DNA from: Breoghania sp. L-A4
GTDB lineage: Bacteria > Pseudomonadota > Alphaproteobacteria > Rhizobiales > Stappiaceae
Length of the DNA: 64,000 nt
Assembly: GCF_003432385.1 (NCBI RefSeq)
Contig: NZ_CP031841.1
Location: 3,697,579-3,761,578, forward strand
Direction of reading: 5' to 3'
Below are positions 54,438 through 63,179 of this stretch, one piece after another. Every line of letters begins with the position of its first letter. Position 1 is the first letter of the stretch. A model generated the notes under the pieces. That model saw nothing but the letters and a program-made list of their open reading frames with translations, was not told where the DNA came from and ran no database searches. The translations under genes and the position numbers were made by a program.

Positions 54438-55583
54438 CTATGCGGTCGAATAGACGGGAAGCGCGGCCCACGCACGCGCGAGCACGCCGCAGACCGCGTC
54501 CATCTGCGCGTCGCTCATGTCGATGAAAAACGGCACTCCCAGAAGACGGCCCGCCAGCATCTCGCTCACATCCAGGCTGCCGTGCGGACAATCCGCGAAG
54601 GCCGGCTCCCGATGCAGCCCCGCCCCATACCAGAAGCGGCTTTCGATACCGCGTTCCCACAGCGCCGCAGCCGCCGCCTGCGCCGCCTGCGCGTCGCCGC
54701 AGACAGCCAGCGCGTAGGCCGCCGAGACATCGCCCGCAAGCCTGAGCCTGTCGCCCAATCCGTGCCGCCTGGCGCAGCCGCGATAGCGTTTGGCCGCCTT
54801 GCCGAAAGCCTGGTGCTTGTGCCGCCAGCGCTCCAGTTCGGCGAGCCCGATGGCGGCATGATACTCACTCATCTTGCCGTTCACCGCATCGCCGACCGAC
54901 TGGCGTTCGCCAAGAAATCCGTGGTTGAGCGCCCGGTGGCAGCCCAAGGTGAACTCGCGGCTGGTGCTGACCACGGCCCCGCCCTCGCCGCAGCCAAAGG
55001 CCTTTGTGGCGTGAAAACTGAGCACCACCGGAACGTCTTCGGGAAGCACAGGCAGAACCTTGGCGAATGTATCGAAGCCGGCAGCCGCGTCGACGACCAC
55101 CGGCACACCGGTGCGGCGATGGAACGCCGACCATGCGGCCACGTCGACCGGGCGCCCGTAGGGCGCCACCACGATCACAAGCCCCGCGCGTTCCAGAACC
55201 GGATCGCGCTCAAGGCGCTCCGGATCGAGCGCCCAGCTGTCAGGCTCCACATCAGTGAAATACGGCTCGTATCCGCAGTGCCGCGCGGCGGCCGCGGTGG
55301 CGACGAAGGTATAGGCGGGGCAAATGCACAGAGATCTGCCGGCTTTCGCGCGTCCGGCGCGCGCGAGAATGGCGCCGACGATCGCCATGGAGCCCGAAGC
55401 CGCGGTGGTGACGCTGCCCGGCTCAAGACCGAAATGATGCGCAAGCTCCGTTTCCAGCGACAGCACCAGCGGACCGTAGTTCGCATAGCGGCGCGACGCA
55501 TCGATCCGCTCGAGGTACGGTATGATCTGCTGCGTGGCGGGAAGCTGCGGCCGGCAGACCGGAATGGCGATGGAATCAGACAT
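54438..55583 (-). CDS. DegT/DnrJ/EryC1-family PLP aminotransferase
   Basis: From MSDSIAIPVCRPQLPATQQI the protein is 381 residues. The fold-type I sugar aminotransferase pattern is clear: TTAASGSMAIVGAIL, the active-site lysine in SFHATKAFGCGEGGAVVS (about K194), RALNHGFLGERQSVGDAVNGKMSEYHAAIGLAEL and the C-terminal SRFWYGAGLH. These enzymes aminate keto-sugars for glycans or natural products. It is divergent from the acyltransferase gene with which it could act. Confidence 0.9.
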   Translation of the reverse strand: MSDSIAIPVCRPQLPATQQIIPYLERIDASRRYANYGPLVLSLETELAHHFGLEPGSVTTAASGSMAIVGAILARAGRAKAGRSLCICPAYTFVATAAAARHCGYEPYFTDVEPDSWALDPERLERDPVLERAGLVIVVAPYGRPVDVAAWSAFHRRTGVPVVVDAAAGFDTFAKVLPVLPEDVPVVLSFHATKAFGCGEGGAVVSTSREFTLGCHRALNHGFLGERQSVGDAVNGKMSEYHAAIGLAELERWRHKHQAFGKAAKRYRGCARRHGLGDRLRLAGDVSAAYALAVCGDAQAAQAAAAALWERGIESRFWYGAGLHREPAFADCPHGSLDVSEMLAGRLLGVPFFIDMSDAQMDAVCGVLARAWAALPVYSTA

Positions 55584-55803
55584 ACAAATCGCCCTCACAC
55601 TGATCGATGGAACCGCAACGCGGTCACCGCGCGAAGGGAACAGCACGCCCCTGCCGCAGAGCTTCGTCCGCACCGCATCTCGCGCAAATCGATCTTATGG
55701 ACAGAACCAACGCAGAGGAATGCGCCATTCGACTTGGCCTTCCATTGCGCCGGGTGCCCTGAACAGACTATGGCAAAAGTATCAACGCAGGATAAACCGT
55801 ATC

Positions 55804-56475
55804 ATGTCTGATATCGTCATATTCGGCGCGGGGCAACTTGCCAGCGTCATCAGCGTCTACATCGCGCGCGAAAGCAGCCACCGGATCGTCGGCTACACGG
55901 TCGATGACTCCTACCTGGGAGGCAGCAGCACCTTCAACGGCCTGCCGCTGGTTGCCTGGGAAAGACTGGAGGAGCATTTCGCCACCGATCGCGTGCTGCT
56001 GCTCGGGCCGGTGAGCTACCGCGACGCCAACCGCTTCCGCCGCGACCGCTATCTGGACGGCAAGGCGCGCGGCTACGACTTCGCGAGCTTCATTCACCCC
56101 GCGACCCACATCTACAGCGACAGGATCGGTGAGAACTGCATCATCCTGGAAGGCAATGTGGTGCAGCCCTTCGCCGAAGTCGGCAACAACTGCATCCTGT
56201 GGAGCGGCAATCATGTCGGTCATCACACGATCATCGGCAATCATTGCTTTCTCGCCTCGCAGGTGGGCATCGGCGGCAACGCGCGGATCGGGGAGCGCAC
56301 CTTCTTCGGCGGCCAGAGCGGCGTGATCGACAACACGAGCATCGGCGAGGGCTGCATCATCGGCGCGGGTTCCACCGTGCTGAATGATCTCGGTGACGAG
56401 AGCTTCGTGATGTTTCGCGGCACCCGGACGCTTGAGGGCGCCGCCGGCCGCTTCGCCTCGACATTGCTCGGCTAG
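55804..56475 (+). CDS. NeuD/PglD-type sugar O/N-acyltransferase
   Basis: The 223-residue protein starts at ATG 55804. A Rossmann-like N-terminal domain (IVIFGAGQLASVISVYIARE) precedes a left-handed beta-helix of hexapeptide repeats (GENCIILEGNVVQPFAEVGNNCILWSGNHVGHHTIIGNHCFLASQVGIGGNARIGERTFFGGQSGV). The His in NHVGHHTIIG is the expected catalytic base. Acetyl-CoA is the likely donor to an aminosugar, consistent with the DegT aminotransferase next door. Its stop overlaps the convergent wbqC gene by 4 bp. Confidence 0.9.
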   Translation: MSDIVIFGAGQLASVISVYIARESSHRIVGYTVDDSYLGGSSTFNGLPLVAWERLEEHFATDRVLLLGPVSYRDANRFRRDRYLDGKARGYDFASFIHPATHIYSDRIGENCIILEGNVVQPFAEVGNNCILWSGNHVGHHTIIGNHCFLASQVGIGGNARIGERTFFGGQSGVIDNTSIGEGCIIGAGSTVLNDLGDESFVMFRGTRTLEGAAGRFASTLLG

Positions 56476-57176
56476 GTGACCGTTGTGCCGCAGGCGGTCC
56501 GGCTGTGGCGGAGAATGTCATCGCGCAGCGCCTCGACGCCACATTCGACCAGTGCGGGCAGCAGATACGGAAACCGCCCCCGGTAGGGCTCGAGAAACGA
56601 CAGGCTCACCCCCGCCCGCCGGAAGTCATCCGGCTCATAGAGGTCGACACCGCCGGGCGCATTGACATAGTGGCTGCCGCCCAAAGCCTTGACGATGGCG
56701 ATGATCCGGTCCGCGCCCCGCAGGGCCGGATCCAGGCCGAGCGCCGAACTGCGGCTGATCTCGACATCGAGACCGAGGCCGTCAACGACCAGCCGCATCC
56801 CCTCATCGAGCATGGTGGCGACGGATCCCAAGGGCGCGTAAAGATGATCGCGCAGCCGGCCGGCAAGCCCGCCGCCAGCCGTTTCCAACCATGGGAACCG
56901 CCGCAGGCGCCGATCCAGGCGGGGCCGCGCGTCCTCCGCGAAACGGAGATCCCGGATCAGCGTCCCGACAGGCTGCCTTGCAAGCGGCAGCGTCAGCCAG
57001 ACCGGCGCGCCGGCGGGACCCGGCATCTCACACCGGTGCACCCGCCCGCGGCGCGGAAACTGAACGCAATCAAGGATCACGAACGCATCAGCCAGTGCGT
57101 GCAGCCGGAAATAGCCCGCGTAGGGAAAGAGATACGGCTGCATCACCGCGATGGTTTTCCCCGATTTGTACGGCAC
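56472..57176 (-). CDS. WbqC-like protein
   Basis: The core KTIAVMQPYLFPYAGYFRLHALADAFVILDCVQFPRRGRVHR and the middle YVNAPGGVDLYEPDDFRRAGVSLSFLEPY match the WbqC family, which occurs in O-antigen and capsule clusters. The start is uncertain: GTG at 57176 gives 234 residues, which best fits the family. The longer ORF runs through the methyltransferase gene and is rejected. The biochemical activity of WbqC proteins is not established; a link to aminosugar or formyl-type modification is suggested by context only. Confidence 0.85.
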   Translation of the reverse strand: MPYKSGKTIAVMQPYLFPYAGYFRLHALADAFVILDCVQFPRRGRVHRCEMPGPAGAPVWLTLPLARQPVGTLIRDLRFAEDARPRLDRRLRRFPWLETAGGGLAGRLRDHLYAPLGSVATMLDEGMRLVVDGLGLDVEISRSSALGLDPALRGADRIIAIVKALGGSHYVNAPGGVDLYEPDDFRRAGVSLSFLEPYRGRFPYLLPALVECGVEALRDDILRHSRTACGTTVT

Positions 57177-57341
57177 GTCCGGCCCCGCTCCATTGACCCA
57201 AAGGCATATATCATCATAAGTAATATCGATACGCGAATGACTCGCTGATACTTTTGACGAAATATTTTCAACATATACTGCCTCAAGGGCACTTCCTTCG
57301 ACATATCCCTGTGCACGAGTAATATCGCGAGCCAGAAAATC
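57177..57341. promoter_or_regulatory. AT-rich divergent promoter region
   Basis: The 165-bp region between divergent wbqC and the methyltransferase gene is much more AT-rich than flanking genes (TATATCATCATAAGTAATAT, TATACT at 57274-57279). It likely holds promoters for both sides. TTGACG at 57254 is 14 bp from TATACT, too close for a standard pair. Confidence 0.45.
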
Positions 57342-58298
57342 GTGAGCGTCAACTTTTTCGAAGATTTGTATGTCTGTCCGCACGACCTGTCGGCGCTGGA
57401 GGCGCAGCCATTCCCGGCGCCTCACGCATCGCCTCACGCGTCGGGCCGAACCGTCATCCCAGATTCCACGGAGCGCGCATTCTCCGGCCGGCTGGTGTCG
57501 CCCGCCGGCGACGTCTTCGAGGTCATCGACGGCGTGCCCGATTTCACCTGGCCGCCGAAGCTCGCGGAAGCCGACGGGCGGGCGCGAGAGCACTACGACA
57601 GCGCCGCCGAGACCTACGACCGCGACATCGACGATCTGTTCGCGATGTTCGGCGCGGACGAGGCCGCCAGCCGCAATGCGGCGATCGACCAGCTTCATCT
57701 GCGCGCGGACATGCGGGTGCTGGAGACCGGTGCGGGCAGCGGCCGGGATTCAGAACTGATCGCCCGGCGGCTCGGGCCCGATGGCCTGCTGTGCGTCCAG
57801 GACATTTCAAAAACGCTGTTCACAAAGGCCTTGCGCCGCCTCGACGGCTGCGCGGTCCCCGTCGCGCCGCATATCGGCAACGCCTGCTACCTGCCGTTCC
57901 CCGACAACAGCTTCGACGCCTATTTCCACGCCGGAGCCATCAATTGCTTTTCCGATATTCCGCGCGCGCTATCGGAAGCGGCGCGCGTCACCCGGCCGGG
58001 CGGGCGTGTGGTGGTGGCTGACGAAAACGTGCCCGTGTGGCTGCGCCAGACCGCCCTTGCACGAAATCTGATCAACGCCAACCCGCTGTTCGCGGGCGAT
58101 GTCCCTCTCGCGCACCTGCCGGTCGAAGCCCGCGACGTCTCGGTGCGCTGGACGCTGGGCGGGGTCTTCTACGAACTGGCCTTCCGCGTGGGAACGGGGG
58201 AACCGGTGGCGAACGTCGACGCTGCGGTCCATGGCGGGATCGGCGGCGCGGACCGTGCGCCCTTTGGAGCGCCCCTCAAGCAGGGGCCGCACCGATGA
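57342..58298 (+). CDS. SAM-dependent methyltransferase with Trm112-like N-terminus
   Basis: The 318-residue protein starts with GTG at 57342. Residues 1-65 resemble Trm112p-like regions (YVCPHDLSALE, VSPAGDVFEVIDGVPDF). A class I methyltransferase follows with ETGAGSGRDSELIARRLGPDGLLCVQDIS, CYLPFPDNSFDAYFHAGAINCFSDI and RPGGRVVVADE, similar to UbiE/Methyltransf_11. The Asp and Asn for SAM binding are present. Target unknown. It overlaps the next gene by ATGA, so three genes are translationally coupled. Confidence 0.87.
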   Translation: MSVNFFEDLYVCPHDLSALEAQPFPAPHASPHASGRTVIPDSTERAFSGRLVSPAGDVFEVIDGVPDFTWPPKLAEADGRAREHYDSAAETYDRDIDDLFAMFGADEAASRNAAIDQLHLRADMRVLETGAGSGRDSELIARRLGPDGLLCVQDISKTLFTKALRRLDGCAVPVAPHIGNACYLPFPDNSFDAYFHAGAINCFSDIPRALSEAARVTRPGGRVVVADENVPVWLRQTALARNLINANPLFAGDVPLAHLPVEARDVSVRWTLGGVFYELAFRVGTGEPVANVDAAVHGGIGGADRAPFGAPLKQGPHR

Positions 58299-59257
58299 GC
58301 GTCCAGTCGCTGTGGGAACGCCAAGGACGGGTGCTCATTCCGCCGGGCGATCATGCGTGGTGGAGCGGCAAGGCGCAGGTGCCCACGGTGATGATCGTGA
58401 ACGAGCGCCGCTGGCGGATGTTCTTCGCCGCGCGCAGCACGTCCAACCGTGGCCACACGGTCTCGGTCGACATCGACCCTGAGGCGGGCATGCAGATCAT
58501 CGATGAACATTTCGAGCCGGTCGCGCCGTTTGGAGAGCCGGGCGCCTTTGATTGCGACGGGCTGGGTGTTACCTGCATATTGAACGATCGCGACCGCACC
58601 CTGGCCTACTACACCGGCCTGAAACTGGCGCAGGACGGGACCTATCGCTTTTCCGTCGGCGCGCTGGAGGGCACAGGCGACGGGTTCCGCAGGGTTCGCG
58701 ACGAACCGGTGCTGGCTTCGGGACCGTTCGACCCCTACTCGGTGGCGACGCCGCACGTGCGCCTGATCGGCGGCACCTATCACATGTGGTATTCGAGCAC
58801 CCGGTTCTGGCGGCTGGACGTCGAGCCGCACCCCGAGCCCTGCTACAACATCAAACACGCTGTCTCCGGTGACGGCCTGCACTGGACGGCCAGCGAAACC
58901 CCGGCGATCGACTTCGCCGGCGACCACGAGGGCGGCATCACCCGCCCCTGGGTCTCGATCGGCCGCTCGGGCCATGAAATGTGGTACTGCACACGCGGCC
59001 GATACGATCCGCACAAGCCGCGCCAGCGCGCCTATCGCATCGGCTACGCCACGTCCGGCGACGGTCTGGTCTGGACGCGGCGCGACGACGCCCACACCTT
59101 CGTCAATCCTCCGCAGCCCGGCGACTGGGACGCGGAGATGCAGTGCTACGCCAGCGTCGTCGAAACGCCGGACCAATCCTACATGTTCTATTGCGGCAAC
59201 GGATACGGCCAGACGGGCATTGGCTATGCGACCCGTGTGCGACTGGATGCGCCATGA
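58295..59257 (+). CDS. Five-bladed beta-propeller, glycosidase-like protein
   Basis: The 320-residue protein has repeated propeller-blade motifs (VNERRWRMFFAARS, LAYYTGLKLAQDGTYRFSVGALEG, YHMWYSSTRFW, EMWYCTRGRYD, MFYCGNGYGQTGIGYATR). This resembles GH32/43/130-like hydrolases. Catalytic acids are not identifiable by eye, so it may bind or transfer sugars. ATGA overlap with both neighbours suggests a common process with the methyltransferase and the glycosyltransferase-like protein. Confidence 0.75.
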   Translation: MSVQSLWERQGRVLIPPGDHAWWSGKAQVPTVMIVNERRWRMFFAARSTSNRGHTVSVDIDPEAGMQIIDEHFEPVAPFGEPGAFDCDGLGVTCILNDRDRTLAYYTGLKLAQDGTYRFSVGALEGTGDGFRRVRDEPVLASGPFDPYSVATPHVRLIGGTYHMWYSSTRFWRLDVEPHPEPCYNIKHAVSGDGLHWTASETPAIDFAGDHEGGITRPWVSIGRSGHEMWYCTRGRYDPHKPRQRAYRIGYATSGDGLVWTRRDDAHTFVNPPQPGDWDAEMQCYASVVETPDQSYMFYCGNGYGQTGIGYATRVRLDAP

Positions 59258-60282
59258 GCGATCAGCCCGGCCCGGACATCGGCATCGGTGACAGCCCGCC
59301 CCCCCGCGAAGATCCGGATGCCGACGCGATTTCCGCGCCGGGCCGGACCATCGAATTCGCCATCCCCGCCAGCCCGACACCCGAGTTTTGCGCCCAGATC
59401 GCCTTCTTTCGCATGTCTCTCGACCACCTGGGAGGCATCTACAAAAAGGCGCGGCTGATTGCCGTGTTCGGCGACACCGAAACCGGCAGTCTTCCCGAAG
59501 CGTGGCTGCCGCATCTCGACACCGTCGAGATCGTCTGGGCCGACCCGGCCGAGGTGGCGAAAATCGGCGCCATCGCGCAAGGCGAACTGCGCCTTCAGGT
59601 GTTCTCCGAAGACGCCGACGTCGCGTGCCTGTGCGATGCCGATACCGTCCTGATGCGGCCGATCCCGGAGATTCTGGACGCCATGGCCTCCGAAGGCGCC
59701 GTCCTGGGCACCATCGCCCACGGCACGCCGTTTCGCGGCCGCAGCTCTGTGGAGGCATGGGATGAAGTCGCGACACGGTTGCTCGATGCTCCGATCCCCC
59801 TCGACCACCGGCACACTCTCGTCGATCCGGATAATGCCGCCCAAAGTCCCCGGGCGCGGTGCCCCTTCTACGTCAATCAGGGCGTGCTCTTCGGCCCCCC
59901 GGCCCTCTTCAAGGCTCTGCTGCCGCGGGTTCGCGAGCTGCGGCAGGCTCTTCTCGAACATTACGGCGAGCCGTTCTTCGCGGGCCAGGTGGCATTCGCC
60001 CTCACAGTGCACGACACGGGCGCGCCTCACCGGGAGCTGCCGCTGCGCTACAATTTCCCCAACGATCCGCTCGCCGAGCGTCTGCATGCCGATGAACTCA
60101 AAGACATCGCCTTCCTGCACTACCTGCGGCTGAATGAATTCGACCGAAGCCGGATCTTCACGACGGAGACGGAATTCAACCGGTTTCTCAGGTTGCCGCT
60201 GACAGGCAGCAACCTTCTGTTTCAACGCCACGTGCTGGAGGTCACCGGAGGCTCTTATCCCTGGCGCGGACCCGCGGCCTGA
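59254..60282 (+). CDS. Glycosyltransferase-like protein
   Basis: The 342-residue protein has IEFAIPASPTPEFCAQIAFFRMSLDHLGG followed by a DAD motif in VACLCDADTVLM and a YVNQGVLFGPPALFKALLP segment, as in nucleotide-diphospho-sugar transferases of a GT-A fold that use DxD for metal. It is not assignable to a named family. A 30-residue Pro/Asp-rich N-terminal tail is unusual. It ends the coupled three-gene operon. Confidence 0.65.
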   Translation: MSDQPGPDIGIGDSPPPREDPDADAISAPGRTIEFAIPASPTPEFCAQIAFFRMSLDHLGGIYKKARLIAVFGDTETGSLPEAWLPHLDTVEIVWADPAEVAKIGAIAQGELRLQVFSEDADVACLCDADTVLMRPIPEILDAMASEGAVLGTIAHGTPFRGRSSVEAWDEVATRLLDAPIPLDHRHTLVDPDNAAQSPRARCPFYVNQGVLFGPPALFKALLPRVRELRQALLEHYGEPFFAGQVAFALTVHDTGAPHRELPLRYNFPNDPLAERLHADELKDIAFLHYLRLNEFDRSRIFTTETEFNRFLRLPLTGSNLLFQRHVLEVTGGSYPWRGPAA

Positions 60283-60406
60283 CGGCGGCGGCCGCATATG
60301 AGCGGACAAATGTGGCCGACAGGCCAATAAGTATCTTTTCATATAGTTTGATTTATGATAGCAAATAATGCGTTAATTCCAGTATTAATTACAAGGATTC
60401 AAAGAA
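60283..60406. promoter_or_regulatory. AT-rich promoter before the tail-collar pair
   Basis: The 124-bp gap is AT-rich (TATAGTTTGATTTATGATAG, TTAATTCCAGTATTAATT) and ends with an AAGGATTCAAAGA ribosome site. It probably drives the first tail-collar gene. Confidence 0.45.
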
Positions 60407-61011
60407 ATGAGACGATCGTTTCGCACATGCATCGCGATTGCCGCGATCACAATGTCGTCAACAACAGCTTTTGCGCAGGATATGATCCTGGGAGAGGTGA
60501 GGCTCTTCGGGTTCGACTTCTGCCCCCGCGGTTGGCAGGCAGCCGTAGGGACGCTGTTGCCAATTTCTAGCAACAACTCGTTGTTTTCCCTCTACGGCAC
60601 AATCTACGGTGGCGACGGGCAAACGACATTCGCCCTGCCCGACATGCGCGGGCGCGCATCCTTCAACCGTGGGCACGGGCCGGGATTGAGCGAATACCGG
60701 ATCGGCAGCATGGGAGGCGCCGAGCGCGTGACGCTGACCACGAGCCAGATCCCGTCGCACAATCACTCGGGCAATCTGGTGCCATCCAGCACCCCCCCAC
60801 CGAAGCGACGCCCGAGGGCAACACATTCGGCACCTTTGCGGCGGCAACCGCGGACATCTACTCAACCGGCGCGCCCAACGCCGCACCGATGAGATCCGGC
60901 ACGATTTCTGTCGGCAACATGGGCGGCAGCCAGAGCCACGAAAACCGCATGCCGTATATCGCGATGAACTGGTGTGTTGCGATGGTCGGCATCTTCCCGT
61001 CGCGCAACTAG
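60407..61011 (+). pseudogene. Secreted tail-collar-domain protein, first copy, frameshifted in a C7 tract
   Basis: A signal peptide ending at AFA-QD is followed by the tail-collar pattern ILGEVRLFGFDFCPRGWQAA and TLLPISSNNSLFSLYGTIYG then GGDGQTTFALPDMRGRASF. The frame is lost at the C7 run 60792-60798 and stops at 60892. With an eighth C the frame continues TPPTEATPEGNTFGTFAAA, then MRSGTISVGNMGGSQSHENR and ends CVAMVGIFPSRN at 61011, giving 201 residues, identical in length to the second copy. The domain is that of microcystin-dependent/phage tail collar proteins. Exported versions are of unknown function. Confidence 0.8.
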
Positions 61012-61100
61012 ACCGGGAGCCGGCGCAGCGAACCATCCGCGCCCGGCGCTCCCGCAATGACATTTGAAACCGCAATTCCTTTTTCGAACGAGGTAGAGAC

Positions 61101-61706
61101 ATGAAACGCACATTCCGCATCGGCCTGGCAGCCTTCGCATTCGCCCTTTCAACCTCCAGCGTGCTGGCGCAGGAACCGATCCTGGGCGAGATTCGCCAGT
61201 TCGGCTTCGATTTCTGCCCCCGGGGCTGGGCGGACGCCAAGGGCACCCTGCTCCCCATCAGCGCCAATGCGGCGCTGTTTTCGCTGTACGGCACCATCTA
61301 CGGCGGCGACGGCCGTACGACCTTCGCCCTGCCCGACATGCGCGGCCGCGCGACGTTCGCTCATGGCCACGGCCCTGGCTTGAGCGAATACAGGATGGGC
61401 GAAAAAGGCGGCATGGAATCCGTGACGCTGATCACGAGCCAGATTTCGTCGCACAATCACCTGGGCAATCTGGTGCCATCCAGCAGCGTGCCCACGGAGC
61501 CGACACCGGAAGGCAACACGTTCGGCACTTTCGCGTCGGCGGCCGCGGACATCTATTCGACCGGGGCGCCGAATGCCGCCCCAATGAGATCCGGCACGAT
61601 CGCCATCGGCAACACCGGCGGCAGCCAAAGCCACGAAAACCGCATGCCCTTCATCACGACGAACTGGTGTGTCGCGATCGTCGGGATCTACCCCTCGCGC
61701 GGCTGA
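61101..61706 (+). CDS. Secreted tail-collar-domain protein, second copy
   Basis: The 201-residue protein has a signal peptide ending at VLA-QE and a full tail-collar/microcystin-dependent-protein fold: ILGEIRQFGFDFCPRGWADA, GTLLPISANAALFSLYGTIY, GGDGRTTFALPDMRGRATFA, ITSQISSHNHLGNL and CVAIVGIYPSRG. It is closely similar to the preceding copy, so the pair arose by tandem duplication. Related proteins form phage tail-fibre collars or extracellular particles in cyanobacteria and others. No phage genes surround it. Confidence 0.88.
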   Translation: MKRTFRIGLAAFAFALSTSSVLAQEPILGEIRQFGFDFCPRGWADAKGTLLPISANAALFSLYGTIYGGDGRTTFALPDMRGRATFAHGHGPGLSEYRMGEKGGMESVTLITSQISSHNHLGNLVPSSSVPTEPTPEGNTFGTFASAAADIYSTGAPNAAPMRSGTIAIGNTGGSQSHENRMPFITTNWCVAIVGIYPSRG

Positions 61707-62057
61707 TCACACGGCCCAATCAGGAACATTGGCGCGGCGGCTCGAGCACCGCCGCGCCAGACATCGAACGGGCCAGACACCGAGCGGGCCAGTCGCCCGT
61801 CAACATGCTCCTGATTCAGCTCGGACAGCCGGTCCCGTGGCGTCAAGGCGCGTGCGGGCGGCCCGCGTTTCTCGCCACGGAAGATCCGGCGTGCCACAGC
61901 ATTTCCCCGTACGCACCGGAAAACCGACACAATCGCGTCACGTTTACGCCAATGCCCGCGCCTACACGATTGAAACCGGGCATTTTCCCAGCCCGGAGAC
62001 CCAACCGGACAGATATCCGAGACGGACCTGTTCCCGTTCAGACAGGAAACCCTTGTC
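61707..62057. other. Gap with terminator-like hairpin
   Basis: No gene is supported. A hairpin is annotated at 61731-61758. Short direct repeats of GGGCCAG follow it. Confidence 0.4.
61731..61758. terminator. GC-rich hairpin after the second tail-collar gene
   Basis: GGCGCGGCGG (61731-61740) and CCGCCGCGCC (61749-61758) form a perfect 10-bp stem around an 8-nt loop. No T-run follows, so it is a terminator-like structure rather than a classical one. It lies 25 bp after the gene. Confidence 0.5.
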
Positions 62058-62543
62058 ATGAAAACCGCCCTTGTCGTCATGACCCTGCTTGGCTGTGATT
62101 GCACCGCGCAGCAATGCGAGTATGTACGGACCGTCGACGGCCCCTGGACCAGCGTCGAGGCCTGCCAGGCGGCGATGGCCCGTCAGATCGCCGGCCAGGC
62201 GGAGACCCTGTTTCCCGCGATGACCGCGATCTGCGCGCATGCCATTCCCGGCGACGGCCTGACCATCCGGGTGGACGGCACGCCGACACGCGGGTCGGAA
62301 CGGTGGATGGCGACGGCCTATGCCACGCGCGAGGATACACCGCACGCAACGATGCAGGATGCAGCCCCGGGACTGCTGGCGCGGCTCACGAGCTTGCGGC
62401 CCTTCGGCGAGAGCATCGCTTGGAAGAGCGGCGATTTCGGCTACGGTGTGGTGCGCGGCCGGCTGATCCAGGTGCTTGAGGGAGCCGTATCCGTCACCCG
62501 CAGCACGACCCAATGGATGCGCATCGCCGGCCTTGGCGAGTAG
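62058..62543 (+). CDS. Hypothetical short lipoprotein-like protein
   Basis: The 161-residue protein starts MKTALVVMTLLGCDCTAQ, with a lipobox-like LLGC (Cys 13), so it may be a lipoprotein or carry a short signal. The remainder (YVRTVDGPWTSVEACQAAMARQ, LTSLRPFGESIAWKSGDFGYGVVRGRLIQVLEG) is not recognised. Cysteines at 13, 15, 20, 36 and 55 could pair in the periplasm. It has no clear partner. Confidence 0.6.
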   Translation: MKTALVVMTLLGCDCTAQQCEYVRTVDGPWTSVEACQAAMARQIAGQAETLFPAMTAICAHAIPGDGLTIRVDGTPTRGSERWMATAYATREDTPHATMQDAAPGLLARLTSLRPFGESIAWKSGDFGYGVVRGRLIQVLEGAVSVTRSTTQWMRIAGLGE

Positions 62544-62718
62544 CGGAGCATTGACACTTTCAACAGGCCGCGGCTCTCCGCCACCCGCTTCCCCGGCCCG
62601 CCGGGTTCTCGATGCACACATTTTCCCGTGCGGATGCGTCTCCTGCCCGCCCACGTTCCCAGGGGAGCGGTCAGCCCCCGGTCGCGCGACCTTCCAGCCT
62701 CCGGCTCATACACACAAG

Positions 62719-63102
62719 ATGGATACCGCGCCTTCAGGATCAGCGTACTCACCCTCACCGGCCTGCTGTTGACCGCCGCCTGCGACGAACAAGATGCGCA
62801 ACCGCAGAGGCGGTGGAAAACTCGGTGACGCGTACGATCGAGGGCGGTGTGACCGGCCCCGCCGGGCTGATCCACATCGAATCCAGCTCCAGCACGGGTT
62901 CCGCCACGATTTCGCCGGTGTCCGACAAAGGGCCCGACCCGGACCTCGCCCATGTTCGGGTCCAGAACAAGCGCTCCGGCGTCGAGGCGCGGCTTCCGGA
63001 CTCCGTCCGGCAGACAGATCTCACCGTCTCCCGAGCGCCGTCGGGCATCCTGATGATCGGCAACATCGTCCTGAGCCATGAGGTTCGCGCCGCGGGACGG
63101 AA
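62719..63102 (+). pseudogene. Possible broken lipoprotein gene
   Basis: A lipobox-type signal (FRISVLTLTGLLLTAACDEQ) occurs in one frame and stops at 62828. A second frame reads AVENSVTRTIEGGVTGPAGL and then IHIESSSSTGSATISPVSDK. One added base near 62800 would join them. The restored frame then runs into the tRNA antisense without its own stop, so the gene is at best damaged. Nothing else is supported in 62544-63102. Confidence 0.25.
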
Positions 63103-63179
63103 TGGTGGGCCCGGCAGGACTCGAACCTGCAACCAGACCGTTATGAGCGGTCGGCTCTAACCAATTGAGCTACAGGCCC
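63103..63179 (-). tRNA. tRNA with CAT anticodon (Ile2 or elongator Met)
   Basis: On the minus strand a full 77-nt cloverleaf is present with acceptor GGGCCTG/CGGGCCC (one G-U), anticodon stem GACCG/CGGTC with loop CTCATAA (anticodon CAT), T arm GGTTCGAGTCC and encoded CCA. The CCGACCGCTCATAACGGTC arm resembles tRNA-Ile2, whose C34 becomes lysidine, but elongator Met cannot be excluded without a covariance model. Confidence 0.9.

Noticed and set aside
60407-61706. Prophage remnant
   Set aside because: Tail-collar proteins here have signal peptides and no phage structural, lysis or integrase genes are nearby.
62612-63160. 182-residue plus-strand ORF as a real gene
   Set aside because: Its N-terminus is not protein-like and its C-terminus is a translation across the antisense strand of a tRNA; only a possible broken lipoprotein within it is noted.
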